NCBI RefSeq assembly: GCF_019511645.1
Contig: NZ_JAEUAX010000012.1
Coordinates: 41,085-105,084 of the forward strand
Reading direction: 5' to 3'
DNA: 64,000 nt
Source of the DNA: Microbacterium ureisolvens
GTDB taxonomy: Bacteria > Actinomycetota > Actinomycetes > Actinomycetales > Microbacteriaceae
Positions 1 through 11,671 of the stretch are shown here, piece after piece. The position numbers and the translations under genes were made by a program. Position 1 is the first letter of the stretch; each line of letters starts with the position of its first letter. Under the pieces are notes generated by a model. The model saw nothing but the letters and a program-made list of their open reading frames with translations, was not told the DNA's origin and searched no databases.

Positions 1-2
1 TG

Positions 3-1559
3 GGACGCGAAAGCGAAGTCGGGCGACGCGTCATCCGTTCTCTGACGTTCCTGCGCGACAGCGAGGACGACATCCCGTGGGCTCACCCCGTCGAAGGCCT
101 CATCGTCCACGTCGATCTGGTGTCGAACACCGTGATCGGCATCGAGGACGAGGGGGATGTGCCGGTTCCGTCCGGCAGCGGCAAGTACACGCCGGATGCC
201 GTCGGCCCTGCCCGCACGAGTCTCAAGCCCATCGAGATCACGCAGCCCGAGGGCCCGAGCTTCGCCGTGAGCGGCTCGCTCGTGGAGTGGGAGAACTGGT
301 CGATGCGCGTCGACTTCAACGCGCGCGAGGGCCTCGTGCTGCACGACGTGCGGTTCGATGACCGCCCGGTGCTCACGCGCGCGAGCGTGCCCGAGATGGT
401 CGTGCCCTACGGCGACACCTCGAATACCCGGTTCTGGATCAGCTACTTCGATGCCGGCGAGTACCTGCTCGGCAAGAACGCGAACCACCTGGAACTCGGA
501 TGCGACTGCCTGGGCGTCATCCGCTACTTCGACGGATACGTCGCCGACGACCACGGTCATCCGGTGAAGATCCCCAACGTGGTGTGCATGCACGAGGAGG
601 ACTACGGCATCCTCTGGAAGCACACGGAGCAGGGGCCGGTCGGCTCGCACGTGCGCCGCTCGCGCCGCCTGGTCGTGTCGTACTTCTCAACGATCGGCAA
701 CTACGACTACGGCTTCTACTGGTACTTCTACCTCGACGGCTCGATCCAGCTCGAGGCGAAGGCAACCGGGATCGTGTTCGTCGGCGGCGGGCACCCGGGC
801 TCGGAGAACCGGCACGCGTCCGAGATCGCACCCGGTGTCTTCGCGCCGGTGCACCAGCACCTCTTCTCAGCGCGACTCGACGTCGCCATCGACGGCGAGG
901 ACAACCAGCTGGTCGAGATCGACGCGGCGCGCATCCCGATGGGTGACGCGAACCCGTTCGGCAACGCCTTCACGTGGACCGAGACGCCGCTGCGCACCGA
1001 GACCGAGGCACAGCGCGTCGCCGACACGTCCGTCGCGCGCGTGTGGGAGGTGCGGAGCTCCTCGAAGAGGAACTACGTCGGCAAGCCCACCGCGTACCAC
1101 CTGATCCCCCAGCCGACCGCGCTGCTCATGGCCGACCCCGCATCCTCTGTCGCGGCCCGCGCCGCGTTCGCCACGAAGCACCTGTGGGGAACCGCCTACG
1201 ACCACGAGGAGCGCTGGCCCGCCGGACGTTACCCCAACGCGCACCAGGGCGGCGCCGGACTTCCCGCCTACACGGCCGATGACCGGTCTATCGACGGCGA
1301 AGACCTCGTGCTCTGGCACACCTTCGGCCTCACCCACATCCCCCGCCCCGAGGACTGGCCCATCATGCCCGTCGACTACGCCGGGTTCTGGTTCAAGCCC
1401 TATGGGTTCCTCGACGTGAACCCCGCAATGAACATCCCGGAGTCCTCGCAGGCGCACGCCGGCGACCACCGGCCCGCGGGCGCGACGGGCCCCCGCGCCG
1501 CCGGGACGATCGCCGACGGGGGCTGCGGCATGGGCGCGGAGTGCAGCTGCGGCCACTGA
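3..1559 (+). CDS. Copper-containing primary-amine oxidase (5' end outside window)
   Basis: Oxidises primary amines to aldehydes with release of ammonium and H2O2, using copper and a self-made topaquinone (TPQ). The frame is open from base 3, so about 518 C-terminal residues are visible and the N-terminal part is missing. The TPQ precursor tyrosine sits in GNYDYG (Tyr codon 702-704). The copper-binding HQH pair is at 852-860 and the third histidine is in LTHIPRPEDW (codon 1335-1337). YFDAGEYLLG holds the likely catalytic-base Asp. The C-terminus carries the family's GFLDVNPAMNIP stretch and ends in a Cys/Gly-rich tail (GGCGMGAECSCGH), probably cytoplasmic. The neighbouring permease, AraC regulator and aldehyde dehydrogenase make a TynA/FeaB-like catabolic role likely. 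The amine substrate cannot be read from sequence. Confidence 0.95.
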   Translation, partial: GRESEVGRRVIRSLTFLRDSEDDIPWAHPVEGLIVHVDLVSNTVIGIEDEGDVPVPSGSGKYTPDAVGPARTSLKPIEITQPEGPSFAVSGSLVEWENWSMRVDFNAREGLVLHDVRFDDRPVLTRASVPEMVVPYGDTSNTRFWISYFDAGEYLLGKNANHLELGCDCLGVIRYFDGYVADDHGHPVKIPNVVCMHEEDYGILWKHTEQGPVGSHVRRSRRLVVSYFSTIGNYDYGFYWYFYLDGSIQLEAKATGIVFVGGGHPGSENRHASEIAPGVFAPVHQHLFSARLDVAIDGEDNQLVEIDAARIPMGDANPFGNAFTWTETPLRTETEAQRVADTSVARVWEVRSSSKRNYVGKPTAYHLIPQPTALLMADPASSVAARAAFATKHLWGTAYDHEERWPAGRYPNAHQGGAGLPAYTADDRSIDGEDLVLWHTFGLTHIPRPEDWPIMPVDYAGFWFKPYGFLDVNPAMNIPESSQAHAGDHRPAGATGPRAAGTIADGGCGMGAECSCGH

Positions 1560-1580
1560 GGAGAAGCACATCGAGCGATA

Positions 1581-1610
1581 CGGGGACGGATGCTGCGGCA
1601 TCCGTCCCCG
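1581..1610 (+). terminator. Terminator-like hairpin after the amine oxidase gene
   Basis: A perfect 13-bp stem (CGGGGACGGATGC with its complement) closes a TGCG tetraloop 21 bp after the amine oxidase stop. There is no long T-run. Both arms carry the dispersed ACGGATGC word found across the window. Confidence 0.7.
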
Positions 1611-1820
1611 GCTCTTGCAACTTCGGCGGCCGACCCAGCGCGCGCCCGTTCGCGCCTGCGGAGTTGGGCAGCTCGGGCCGCCTCCGGCGCACCACGCGGC
1701 ACCATCCGCCACTGCGGTGCGCAACAGCCTGACGAACGTGGCGGCTGTGGTCGCCCAGCGCCCACGATGCGGCCATACACCTAGCGTTTCAACCTCGAGC
1801 GCGCTCGCCGAGATACCGAA

Positions 1821-1850
1821 GGGCGACGGATGCCGCAGCATCCGTCGCCC
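1821..1850 (-). terminator. Terminator-like hairpin after the APC permease gene
   Basis: A perfect 13-bp stem (GGGCGACGGATGC with its complement) has a 4-nt loop, 19 bp beyond the permease stop on the minus strand. It shares the ACGGATGC core with the 1581-1610 hairpin but has different outer pairs, so the two are related by motif rather than being copies. Confidence 0.7.
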
Positions 1851-1869
1851 TTTCCTCGAGGTCAGCGGG

Positions 1870-3393
1870 TCAGACGCCGACGGGTTCGCTCCCGAGGTGG
1901 GGCGCGTCGGCCTCGTCGGCGCCGTGGCCGATCTGGCGGTAGACATCGGGCTTGGCCTTGCGGAGCCAGTACGCCCATACCACCGCCGCGATCGACGGCA
2001 CGAGGAGGATCGCCGGGAGTATGAAGGTCGTCGGGGTGGACTCGGTCTGGCCGAGGAGCACGTCCCAGTTGACGAGGATGAGGATCCAGACGATCACGAG
2101 GGCGACGAGCGCGACGATCGGTGCGACCAGCCGCGAGCCGGCGCCGACGTCACGTGTGTCGCGGCGGAAGAATCCGATGACCGCCGCCGAGACGAGCACC
2201 ATGAGCAGCACGAGGCCGAAGGCGCCGAGGTTCGTGAGCCACGTGAAGAGCGTCAGCACCGGGTACGGGCCGTTCGCCGGGTTCCACCCGGTCTCGGCGA
2301 TCGCGAAGCCGATGATGACGACGAGGGCGAGCACCGACTGGGCCAGCGAACCCGCCCACGGCGCACCGCTCGAGGTGCGCACGGTGCCGAGCTGACGGGG
2401 CAGCACGCCCTCCCGGCCCAGCGAGAACGCGTAGCGCGACACGGCGTTGTGGAAGCTCACAAGCGCCGCGAACAGGCTTGTGATGAAGAGGATCGACATG
2501 AGATCGACCCACAGCACGCCCAGGTGCTCGGCGACGAAGTTGAAGAACAGCGGCGGTCCGGCCTCTTCCGGCGCGATGCCGGTCGGGTCGGTGATCTTCG
2601 CCGGTCCCACGGCGAGTGCCAGCGCCCACGACGAGATCGCGTAGAAGACGCCGATGACGGCGACCGCGAGGAACGTCGCACGCGGGATCGTGCGCTTGGG
2701 GTCCTTCGACTCCTCGCCGTAGATCGCCGCCGACTCGAAGCCCATGAAGGCCGCGATACCGAACGCCAGCACGGCTCCCACGCCGGGAACGAACAGTGCC
2801 GACGGTGTCATGGGTGCGACGGTGAAGCCCTCGGCCGGATTGGCGAACGACACCGCGTCGAACACGATGACGGCGAGGAACTCCAGCGCGACGAGCACTC
2901 CCAGCACCTTCGCCGAAAGGTCGACGCGGTTCACGCCGAGGATGCCGACGACGACGATCCCCAGCACAACCCACAGCCACCACGGGCTGGCCCATCCGGT
3001 CTTCGACTCGATGAACGATGAGATCTGGAAGCCGAACATGCCCCAGATGCCGATCTGCATGGCGTTGTAGGCGATGAGGGCGAGCACCGACGCGCCGACG
3101 CCGGTCGGGCGGCCGATGCCCTGCGAGACGTAGGAGTAGAACGCGCCCGCGTTCGTGATGAACCGGCTCATGGCGGCGTAGCCGATTGCGAAGATCGCCA
3201 GCGCCGCCGCCAGCACGAGGTAGCCGAACGGGATGCCGTCGACGTGGGTGACCGAGTAGGCGCTGGTGACGCCCCCGGCGACGACCGTCAGCGGTGCCGA
3301 AGCGGCGATGATCATGAATGCGACGGCGAGCACCCCGAGGCGGCGGTGCGCCGCCGTCCGGGTGGTCGATGTCGTCGGGCCTGCGGTGGCCAT
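1870..3393 (-). CDS. APC-superfamily amino acid/amine permease
   Basis: A 507-residue polytopic membrane protein with about 12 hydrophobic segments and the APC signature near its N-terminus (AASAPLTVVAGG and GAFYSYVSQGIGRP). ATG at 3393 is preferred to upstream starts in the same frame because AAGGAG lies just before it and the transporter homology begins there. The hydrophilic tail ends DAPHLGSEPVGV. It is divergent from the AraC-type regulator and convergent with the amine oxidase, so I infer that it imports the amine or amino acid handled by this module. Substrate specificity within COG0531-type transporters cannot be read from sequence. Confidence 0.88.
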   Translation of the reverse strand: MATAGPTTSTTRTAAHRRLGVLAVAFMIIAASAPLTVVAGGVTSAYSVTHVDGIPFGYLVLAAALAIFAIGYAAMSRFITNAGAFYSYVSQGIGRPTGVGASVLALIAYNAMQIGIWGMFGFQISSFIESKTGWASPWWLWVVLGIVVVGILGVNRVDLSAKVLGVLVALEFLAVIVFDAVSFANPAEGFTVAPMTPSALFVPGVGAVLAFGIAAFMGFESAAIYGEESKDPKRTIPRATFLAVAVIGVFYAISSWALALAVGPAKITDPTGIAPEEAGPPLFFNFVAEHLGVLWVDLMSILFITSLFAALVSFHNAVSRYAFSLGREGVLPRQLGTVRTSSGAPWAGSLAQSVLALVVIIGFAIAETGWNPANGPYPVLTLFTWLTNLGAFGLVLLMVLVSAAVIGFFRRDTRDVGAGSRLVAPIVALVALVIVWILILVNWDVLLGQTESTPTTFILPAILLVPSIAAVVWAYWLRKAKPDVYRQIGHGADEADAPHLGSEPVGV

Positions 3394-3508
3394 GGGCAGC
3401 TCCTTCGGTGCACGTGTCGGGTTCAGCTCATCGTGTCGAGCCCCCCGATCGCCGGGTTGACGCCGCGGGCAGAGTCCTTGCCTGAGGGGGCACACCAGCG
3501 GCCCGTGC

Positions 3509-3531
3509 TAGACTGGCGCATCGTATACGAT
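3509..3531 (+). promoter_or_regulatory. Candidate -10 (TAGACT) with 12-bp palindromic operator
   Basis: TAGACT at 3509-3514 fits an actinobacterial -10 box. The perfect palindrome ATCGTATACGAT at 3520-3531 falls where transcription of the AraC-family gene would start. GTATAC-centred palindromes are typical of GntR/FadR-type operators. No GntR gene lies in the window, so the cognate factor is unknown. Confidence 0.45.
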
Positions 3532-3552
3532 CGGCCACAGTGAGGTGAGCCC

Positions 3553-4551
3553 ATGTCAGACAGCCGCAACCCGAACGGCAGAGCCGCACGTCGGCCCGAC
3601 GACGATTTCGCCGCAACTCTTCTCGAAGCTTCGACGACGAAGGCGCCTCTTTCCTTCACGGCGTACCGACACGCCGTCTCCCACGCGGTCGTCGCTCTCG
3701 ACGTGCACGCCGAGCATGACGAGCGGTTCCGCGGGGCACTGGACGCCTCCGTCGCCGGTGACATCCACGTGTTCGGCATCGCGGCCGACGGACACAGCGT
3801 CCACCGCACACCGGGCCAGATCTCCCGTGCGCCGCAGCAGTACTTCAAGTTCTCCCTCATCGAGCGGGGCTCGGGCCTGATCGTGCAGGACGGCCGCGAG
3901 ATCTCACTCCGCGCCGGCGACATGGCGATCTACGACACCGACCGTCCCTACTCGCTGCTGTTCGACGACACCATGCGCATGTCGGTGGTGATGTTCCCGA
4001 AGGTGATGCTCGACATCCCGGCTGAGACGATCGGACGCCTGACGGCGACCCGCCTGGATGGAGCCGGCGGCGTCGGAGCAATGATCGGCCCCTACGTCGC
4101 CTCTCTCGCGCGCGGCGCGGCCGACCTCGACGCCCATCTGGCGCGGCGGATGTTCCGCACCGCCGTCGACATGGTCAGCACGCTCCTCGAGGCCAACCTC
4201 GGCCCGGCGGCGACATCGACCGACGTGCACGGCGCACTTCTGCGGCGCGTGCTCGACCACATCGACGAGCACCTCTCCGACAGCGAGCTCTCCCCCGGCC
4301 AGATCGCGGCCGCGCACTTCATCTCGGTGCGCCACCTGCACGCCCTGTTCAACGAGCAGGGCACGACGGTCTCGACAGTGATCCGCACCCGCCGCCTCGA
4401 GCGCTGCTACGACATCCTCGTCGACCCGCAGCAGGCGCACCGCTCGATCACCGACGTCGCCCTCGCCAACGGCTTCGTCGACGCCGCGCACTTCAGCCGC
4501 ACCTTCCGCGCACACTTCGGCGTTCCGCCGAGCGGCGTTCGCACGACGTGA
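3553..4551 (+). CDS. AraC-family transcriptional regulator (FeaR-like arrangement)
   Basis: A 332-residue regulator. The N-terminal 200 residues form a cupin-like sensing domain of the AraC-binding-like type (IERGSGLIVQDGREISLRAGDMAIYDTDRPYS is the beta-rich core, residues about 104-135). The C-terminal 100 residues hold the two AraC helix-turn-helices; HFISVRHLHALFNEQG lies in the first and GFVDAAHFSRTFRAHFGVPPS in the second. ATG at 3553 follows GAGGTGAG. Position between permease and aldehyde dehydrogenase mirrors FeaR, which activates amine oxidase and aldehyde dehydrogenase genes in enteric bacteria. Control of this module is inferred from context. Confidence 0.9.
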   Translation: MSDSRNPNGRAARRPDDDFAATLLEASTTKAPLSFTAYRHAVSHAVVALDVHAEHDERFRGALDASVAGDIHVFGIAADGHSVHRTPGQISRAPQQYFKFSLIERGSGLIVQDGREISLRAGDMAIYDTDRPYSLLFDDTMRMSVVMFPKVMLDIPAETIGRLTATRLDGAGGVGAMIGPYVASLARGAADLDAHLARRMFRTAVDMVSTLLEANLGPAATSTDVHGALLRRVLDHIDEHLSDSELSPGQIAAAHFISVRHLHALFNEQGTTVSTVIRTRRLERCYDILVDPQQAHRSITDVALANGFVDAAHFSRTFRAHFGVPPSGVRTT

Positions 4552-4673
4552 CACGCGGCGCCGCCTGAGCCTGAACGGGTGTTGCGCGGGGCGTCAACCG
4601 ACCTGCGCTCCGGGGCAAACCCGCGCCGCGGCCTCCTCCGACAATCGAGTCAGACCCGATCGAGGAGGATCCC

Positions 4674-6083
4674 ATGACCGTCACGACGTCAATTCTGGAC
4701 GCCATCACCGTTGCCGAGACGGAGGGCCGGGCGATTCCGGATGCTGCGACCCGGGAGACGATCGGACACGTCCCGGTTCACACCGTGCAAGACCTCGAGG
4801 ACGCGATCGCCGCCGCGCGGGCCGCGCAGACGGCGTGGAACGCGCTGGGCCACGCCGAGCGGTCCCGCATCTTGAACGCGATCGCCGACGACCTGGAGGC
4901 GAACCTGGAGGAGCTCGCGCAGATCCTTTCCCGGGAGCAGGGCAAGCCGCTGGACGGCCCGAACGCCCGCTTCGAGGTGGGTGCGTGCGCAGCGTGGACC
5001 CGCAACGCCGCCGACACCGTGCTGGAGCCGGAGGTCGTCTTCGAGGACGGCCCGGCCCGCGCCGAGGTGCACTACGACGCACTCGGGGTCGTCGGGGCGA
5101 TCGGCCCGTGGAACTGGCCCATGATGATCACCGTCTGGCAGATCGCCCCCTCGCTGCGGATGGGCAACACCGTCATCGCCAAGCCCAGCAGCTACACACC
5201 GCTGTCGGTGCTCGCGCTCGCGGAGGTGTTCAACCGGCACCTGCCTGAAGGCGTGCTCACCGTCGTCTCCGGCAACCGCGAGGTCGGTGCGGTGATGGCG
5301 TCGCACCCCGGCTTCGACAAGATCATGTTCACCGGTTCCACCGAGGCCGGCCGCCGCATCGTGGAGTCCTCGGCGAAGAACCTCGCCCGGCTCACCCTCG
5401 AGCTGGGCGGCAACGACCCCGGCATCGTGCTGCCCGGCACCGACGTGTCCCAGATCGCCGAGAACCTGTTCTGGGGATGCTTCATCAACACCGGGCAGAC
5501 CTGCGCCGCCCTCAAGCGGCTCTACGTGCACGAGTCCGTCTACGACGAGGTCGTCGACAGCCTCGCCGGGATGGCGCGGGCGATGCCGATGGGACGTGGC
5601 CTCGACGAGGGCAACGTGCTGGGCCCGCTGCAGAACCAGGGCCAGTTCGACATCGTCAAGGACCTCGTCGACGACGCCCGCGCCCGCGGCGCCCGCATCG
5701 TCGCCGGCGGCGAGCCGGCCGCCGACCTCGGCCCGCTGTTCTACCGCACCACCGTGGTGGCCGACATCGACGACGGTGCCCGCCTGGTCGACGAGGAGCA
5801 GTTCGGCCCCGTCATCCCGGTCATCAAGTACAGCGACGTCGACGACGCGGTCCGCCGCGCCAACGCGTCCGAGCAGGGCCTCGGCGCGTCGGTCTGGTCG
5901 GACGACGTCGACGCGGCCGTCGAAGTCGCCAAGCGCATCCAGGCCGGCACCGTCTGGATCAACGGGCACGGCGGCCTCAACCCGGTCGTCCCGTTCGGCG
6001 GCACCAAGCAGTCCGGCTACGGGCAGGAGTTCGGCGTCGCCGGCCTCAAAGCCGTCGCCGCCCCCAAGGTCATCAGCCGCTGA
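4674..6083 (+). CDS. NAD(P)-dependent aldehyde dehydrogenase
   Basis: A 469-residue member of the ALDH superfamily that oxidises an aldehyde to the acid. The nucleotide/substrate tunnel motif GPWNWP is near residue 144, FTGSTEAG is present, the general base is Glu243 in LELGG, and the nucleophile is Cys277 in NTGQTC. The 3' part keeps EEQFGPV and PFGGTKQSG. GAGGAGG just upstream of ATG 4674 fixes the start. It is the natural second enzyme for the aldehyde made by the amine oxidase, as FeaB follows TynA. The 122-bp gap after the AraC gene probably has its own promoter. Phenylacetaldehyde or aminoaldehyde are possible substrates. Confidence 0.92.
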   Translation: MTVTTSILDAITVAETEGRAIPDAATRETIGHVPVHTVQDLEDAIAAARAAQTAWNALGHAERSRILNAIADDLEANLEELAQILSREQGKPLDGPNARFEVGACAAWTRNAADTVLEPEVVFEDGPARAEVHYDALGVVGAIGPWNWPMMITVWQIAPSLRMGNTVIAKPSSYTPLSVLALAEVFNRHLPEGVLTVVSGNREVGAVMASHPGFDKIMFTGSTEAGRRIVESSAKNLARLTLELGGNDPGIVLPGTDVSQIAENLFWGCFINTGQTCAALKRLYVHESVYDEVVDSLAGMARAMPMGRGLDEGNVLGPLQNQGQFDIVKDLVDDARARGARIVAGGEPAADLGPLFYRTTVVADIDDGARLVDEEQFGPVIPVIKYSDVDDAVRRANASEQGLGASVWSDDVDAAVEVAKRIQAGTVWINGHGGLNPVVPFGGTKQSGYGQEFGVAGLKAVAAPKVISR

Positions 6084-6118
6084 AAATCGTCCGGCCCGAA
6101 TGACTCCCGGGTCGGCCA

Positions 6119-6151
6119 GAGGGGCCGCGGTGGGGATGACCGCGGCCCCTC
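6119..6151 (+). terminator. Hairpin between convergent ALDH and nrdF genes
   Basis: A 13-bp stem (GAGGGGCCGCGGT with its complement) has a 7-nt loop, midway between the ALDH stop and the nrdF stop. Being symmetric, it could end transcription in both directions. Confidence 0.7.
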
Positions 6152-6202
6152 ACTCATGCGCCACCGGGTGCAGAATTTCTACTATTTGACCAGCGGTTTG
6201 TT

Positions 6203-9370
<3,168 letters not shown>

Positions 9371-9386
<16 letters not shown>

Positions 9387-9817
9387 CGTTCCAATCCCGC
9401 GTTCACGCGTTCCACATCTTCAGGCGTGCCGAATACCTCTAGCCGGTACAAGTGCGGCACGTGGCACTTACGGCTGATGATGTCGCCGGCGATGCAGAAG
9501 TGCTCGCCGAAGTTGGTGTTCCCCGCGGAGATGACCCCGCGGATGAGGCTGCGGTTGCGCTCGTCGTTGAGGAACCGGATGACCTGCTTCGGAACGGCGC
9601 CCTTCTCGACTCCCCTGCCCTGGCCTCCGCCATAGGTGGGTGTCACGAGGACGTACGGCTCGTCGACCACGAGCGCCGGATCCGTCGAATGAAGCGGGAT
9701 CCGGACCGCTCGCGCGCCGAGCTTCTCGATGAAACGCGCCGTGTTGCCCGACACGCTCGAGAAGTAGACCAGCAATGGCGCGCTCGTCGCGACGCCTGGC
9801 GCCGCGAGAGCAGACAT
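9371..9817 (-). CDS. nrdI: NrdI flavodoxin-like activator of NrdF
   Basis: A 148-residue FMN protein that supplies oxidant to assemble the dimanganese-tyrosyl cofactor of NrdF. The FMN phosphate loop is [12 protein letters not shown] (residues about 18-29), followed by [11 protein letters not shown] and [12 protein letters not shown], both typical of NrdI. I chose ATG 9817 because the flavodoxin fold starts about 12 residues later and nrdH ends 1 bp before it; the longer open frame upstream is only the shadow of nrdH. The gene overlaps nrdE by 16 bp. Confidence 0.96.
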
Positions 9818-9818
9818 T

Positions 9819-10052
9819 TCAGGCCAGACGTGAAGCGAGCTCGTCGATCTTGTCGGGACGGAAGCCCGACCAGTGGTCCTCATCGGTGATGACGACCGGC
9901 GCCTGGAGGTAGCCCAGCGCCTTGACCTGCTCGAGGGCCGCAGGGTCCTCGGAGAGGTCGTGGATTTCGTACTCGATCCCCTTGGAGTCGAGTGCTCGAT
10001 ACGTCGCCGTGCACTGCACGCACGCGGGCTTCGTGTAAACCGTGATCGCCAT
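9819..10052 (-). CDS. nrdH: NrdH glutaredoxin-like redoxin
   Basis: A 77-residue thioredoxin-fold protein with the CVQC active site (residues 11-14), which donates electrons to NrdE. It also has the family's APVV cis-Pro segment and the C-terminal WSGFRPDKI motif. ATG 10052 is preceded by GAGGAGAC. It is the first gene of nrdHIEF, so the operon promoter should lie in the 10053-10200 AT-richer stretch. Confidence 0.97.
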   Translation of the reverse strand: MAITVYTKPACVQCTATYRALDSKGIEYEIHDLSEDPAALEQVKALGYLQAPVVITDEDHWSGFRPDKIDELASRLA

Positions 10053-10455
10053 GTCGATTCCGTCTCCTCAGTGCTTCCCCCGGTGGCATCCGGTGCTCTT
10101 CCCGGCAGTCCCCCCACCGGGAGTCCAATACTACATATGGGTACCGACATTCGATAGCACCACAAGAGCTAGTAGTTACATCGGTGTGATTTTCCACCGT
10201 TCTCCCCATGTACAACACAGGTTGTCCACGGATCCATCCACAGCCGCCAGCGTCTGGAAAACGGCGGGATCACGGGGCTTTCGAACGCCACGGCCGCGTC
10301 CATCCACAGGCGAGAGGCTAGTCACGGCCCCCGACATCGGATTCCGCCCTCGAGAGCCCGCCCGGCGTGTCGCGGGCGTGTCGCGCGTGGTCCGGGGTGG
10401 CGAGGCGGCGCCCGGCGGTGCCGGCACACCGCTGGGCGTACCGTAACGTTGTCTG
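10053..10455. promoter_or_regulatory. Divergent control region between nrdHIEF and an MFS gene, with DnaA-box-like sites
   Basis: A 403-bp non-coding region. The nrd-proximal part (10120-10200) is unusually AT-rich for the window and should hold the operon promoter. I could not fit a convincing NrdR box. Three DnaA-box-like nonamers stand together: TTGTCCACG (10222-10230), CCATCCACA (10234-10242) and CCATCCACA (10300-10308). ACAAC-N4-GTTGT (10212-10225) is an inverted repeat overlapping the first. DnaA control of ribonucleotide reductase is known in other bacteria; its relevance here is inferred. Confidence 0.5.
10444..10449 (+). promoter_or_regulatory. -10 box TAACGT, leaderless MFS gene
   Basis: TAACGT ends 6 nt before the GTG at 10456 and no Shine-Dalgarno is present, so transcription probably starts at the start codon. 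Confidence 0.5.
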
Positions 10456-11664
10456 GTGGCCGGCTACCGGGAACTTCTGCGCACCCCCGGGGTCGCCCGT
10501 ATCATCGCGGCGCAGCTGACCGCGCGCTTCCCCAACGGCATGATCAGCCTCGTGATCCTCCTCCACATCGAGGGGATCACCGGCTCGTACGGCGCCGCGG
10601 GCGTCGTGCTCGCGGCGGTGTCGATCGGTCAGGCGCTCGCCGGCCCGGTCACCAGCCGCTGGATGGGCCGCTGGGGCATGCGGAGGGTCCTCACTCTCAC
10701 CACCATCGTCGCCGCCGCGTCCCTGACCGCGATCGCATTCCTCGTCGCGCCTGTTGCGGTGTACATCGTCCTCGGCTTCATCGCGGGCGCCGCGACACCG
10801 CCCATCGTCGCGGCGGTGCGCACCATCTACGCCAAGATGGTCAACTCCACTCAACTGACGGCGCTGTACTCGCTGGACGCCTCGCTGCAGGAGTTCATCT
10901 GGATCCTCGCGCCCGTGCTCATCACCTTCGTCGCGACCCAGGCCGGCACCGTGGCGGGCCTGATGCTGGTCGTGGTGATCCTCGTGGCCGGCGGCGCCTG
11001 GTTCATCCTCTCCCCCGAGGTCGGGCGCGTGCGCATCCCGCGCAGCAAGCGCTCCTTCGGAAAGGTGCTCACCCGCCCGCCGATCCTCCTGGCGACGGTC
11101 ATCGGCTTCCTTCTCATCGGCTCCTTCGCCGCCGTCGAAGCGAGCGTGGTCGCGACGTTCGACCACGGCGGACTCGAGGCGGGGATCGTGCTCGCCGTCT
11201 TCTCGATCGGCAGCCTCGCCGGAGGCCTCACCTTCGGGCACCTGCCGATGAGCCGATGGGCCATGGCGCGGCGCCTCACCGTCGTCGCGTTCGGGCTCGC
11301 GCTGACCGCACTGTGGGTCAATGTCTGGTGGATAGGCGCAACCCTGTTCCTCGCCGGAATCGGCATCGCTCCCGCCCTCGCGGTGCTCTCCGCGGTCACG
11401 ACCGCCAGCGTGAAGTTCAGCGACACCGCCGAGGCGTTCGGGTGGGTCGGGACCGGCCAGCTCATCGGCGCTGCGGCCGGCTCGGCCGTCGCCGGCATCC
11501 TCATCGACGGCCCGGGCGGCGTGACGGCGGCCTACACGGCCGCTGCGGCGTTCTGCGCGCTGGGCCTCGTCGTGGCCATCGTGTTCGCGCGGGGTCTGCC
11601 CGACCTGCGCGTGCGCGGCGCGAGCCCGATCCCCGACACCGAGCCGGTGACGACGATCGGTTGA
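10456..11664 (+). CDS. MFS transporter
   Basis: A 402-residue protein of about 12 hydrophobic segments with the major-facilitator loop motif after the second helix (SRWMGRWGMRR). A basic cytoplasmic loop (RVRIPRSKRSFGKVLTR) separates the two six-helix halves. The general class resembles drug or sugar efflux MFS proteins; I cannot assign a substrate. The GTG start lies 6 nt after a TAACGT box, fitting a leaderless message. It is divergent from nrdHIEF and nearly abuts the next convergent gene (7-bp gap), so it is probably monocistronic. Confidence 0.85.
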   Translation: MAGYRELLRTPGVARIIAAQLTARFPNGMISLVILLHIEGITGSYGAAGVVLAAVSIGQALAGPVTSRWMGRWGMRRVLTLTTIVAAASLTAIAFLVAPVAVYIVLGFIAGAATPPIVAAVRTIYAKMVNSTQLTALYSLDASLQEFIWILAPVLITFVATQAGTVAGLMLVVVILVAGGAWFILSPEVGRVRIPRSKRSFGKVLTRPPILLATVIGFLLIGSFAAVEASVVATFDHGGLEAGIVLAVFSIGSLAGGLTFGHLPMSRWAMARRLTVVAFGLALTALWVNVWWIGATLFLAGIGIAPALAVLSAVTTASVKFSDTAEAFGWVGTGQLIGAAAGSAVAGILIDGPGGVTAAYTAAAAFCALGLVVAIVFARGLPDLRVRGASPIPDTEPVTTIG

Positions 11665-11671
11665 GCCCCCG

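Larger units (their letters stand above)
1560..1869. other. Non-coding stretch between convergent genes
   Basis: This 310-bp gap lies between the amine oxidase (+) and the permease (-), whose 3' ends face each other. It holds two strong hairpins, listed separately. I see no convincing gene between them; the open frames here are GC-driven shadows. Confidence 0.7.

Noticed and set aside
1615..3021. 468-aa plus-strand frame antisense to the APC permease
   Set aside because: The permease on the other strand has a clear fold and ribosome binding site; this frame is a high-GC artefact.
10120..10200. NrdR box upstream of nrdHIEF
   Set aside because: I tried to fit the known 16-bp palindrome to this AT-rich stretch and found no match good enough to report.
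10212..10308. DnaA-like boxes as a replication origin
   Set aside because: No dnaA, dnaN or other origin genes are near, only three weak boxes are present and there is no AT-rich unwinding block next to them.
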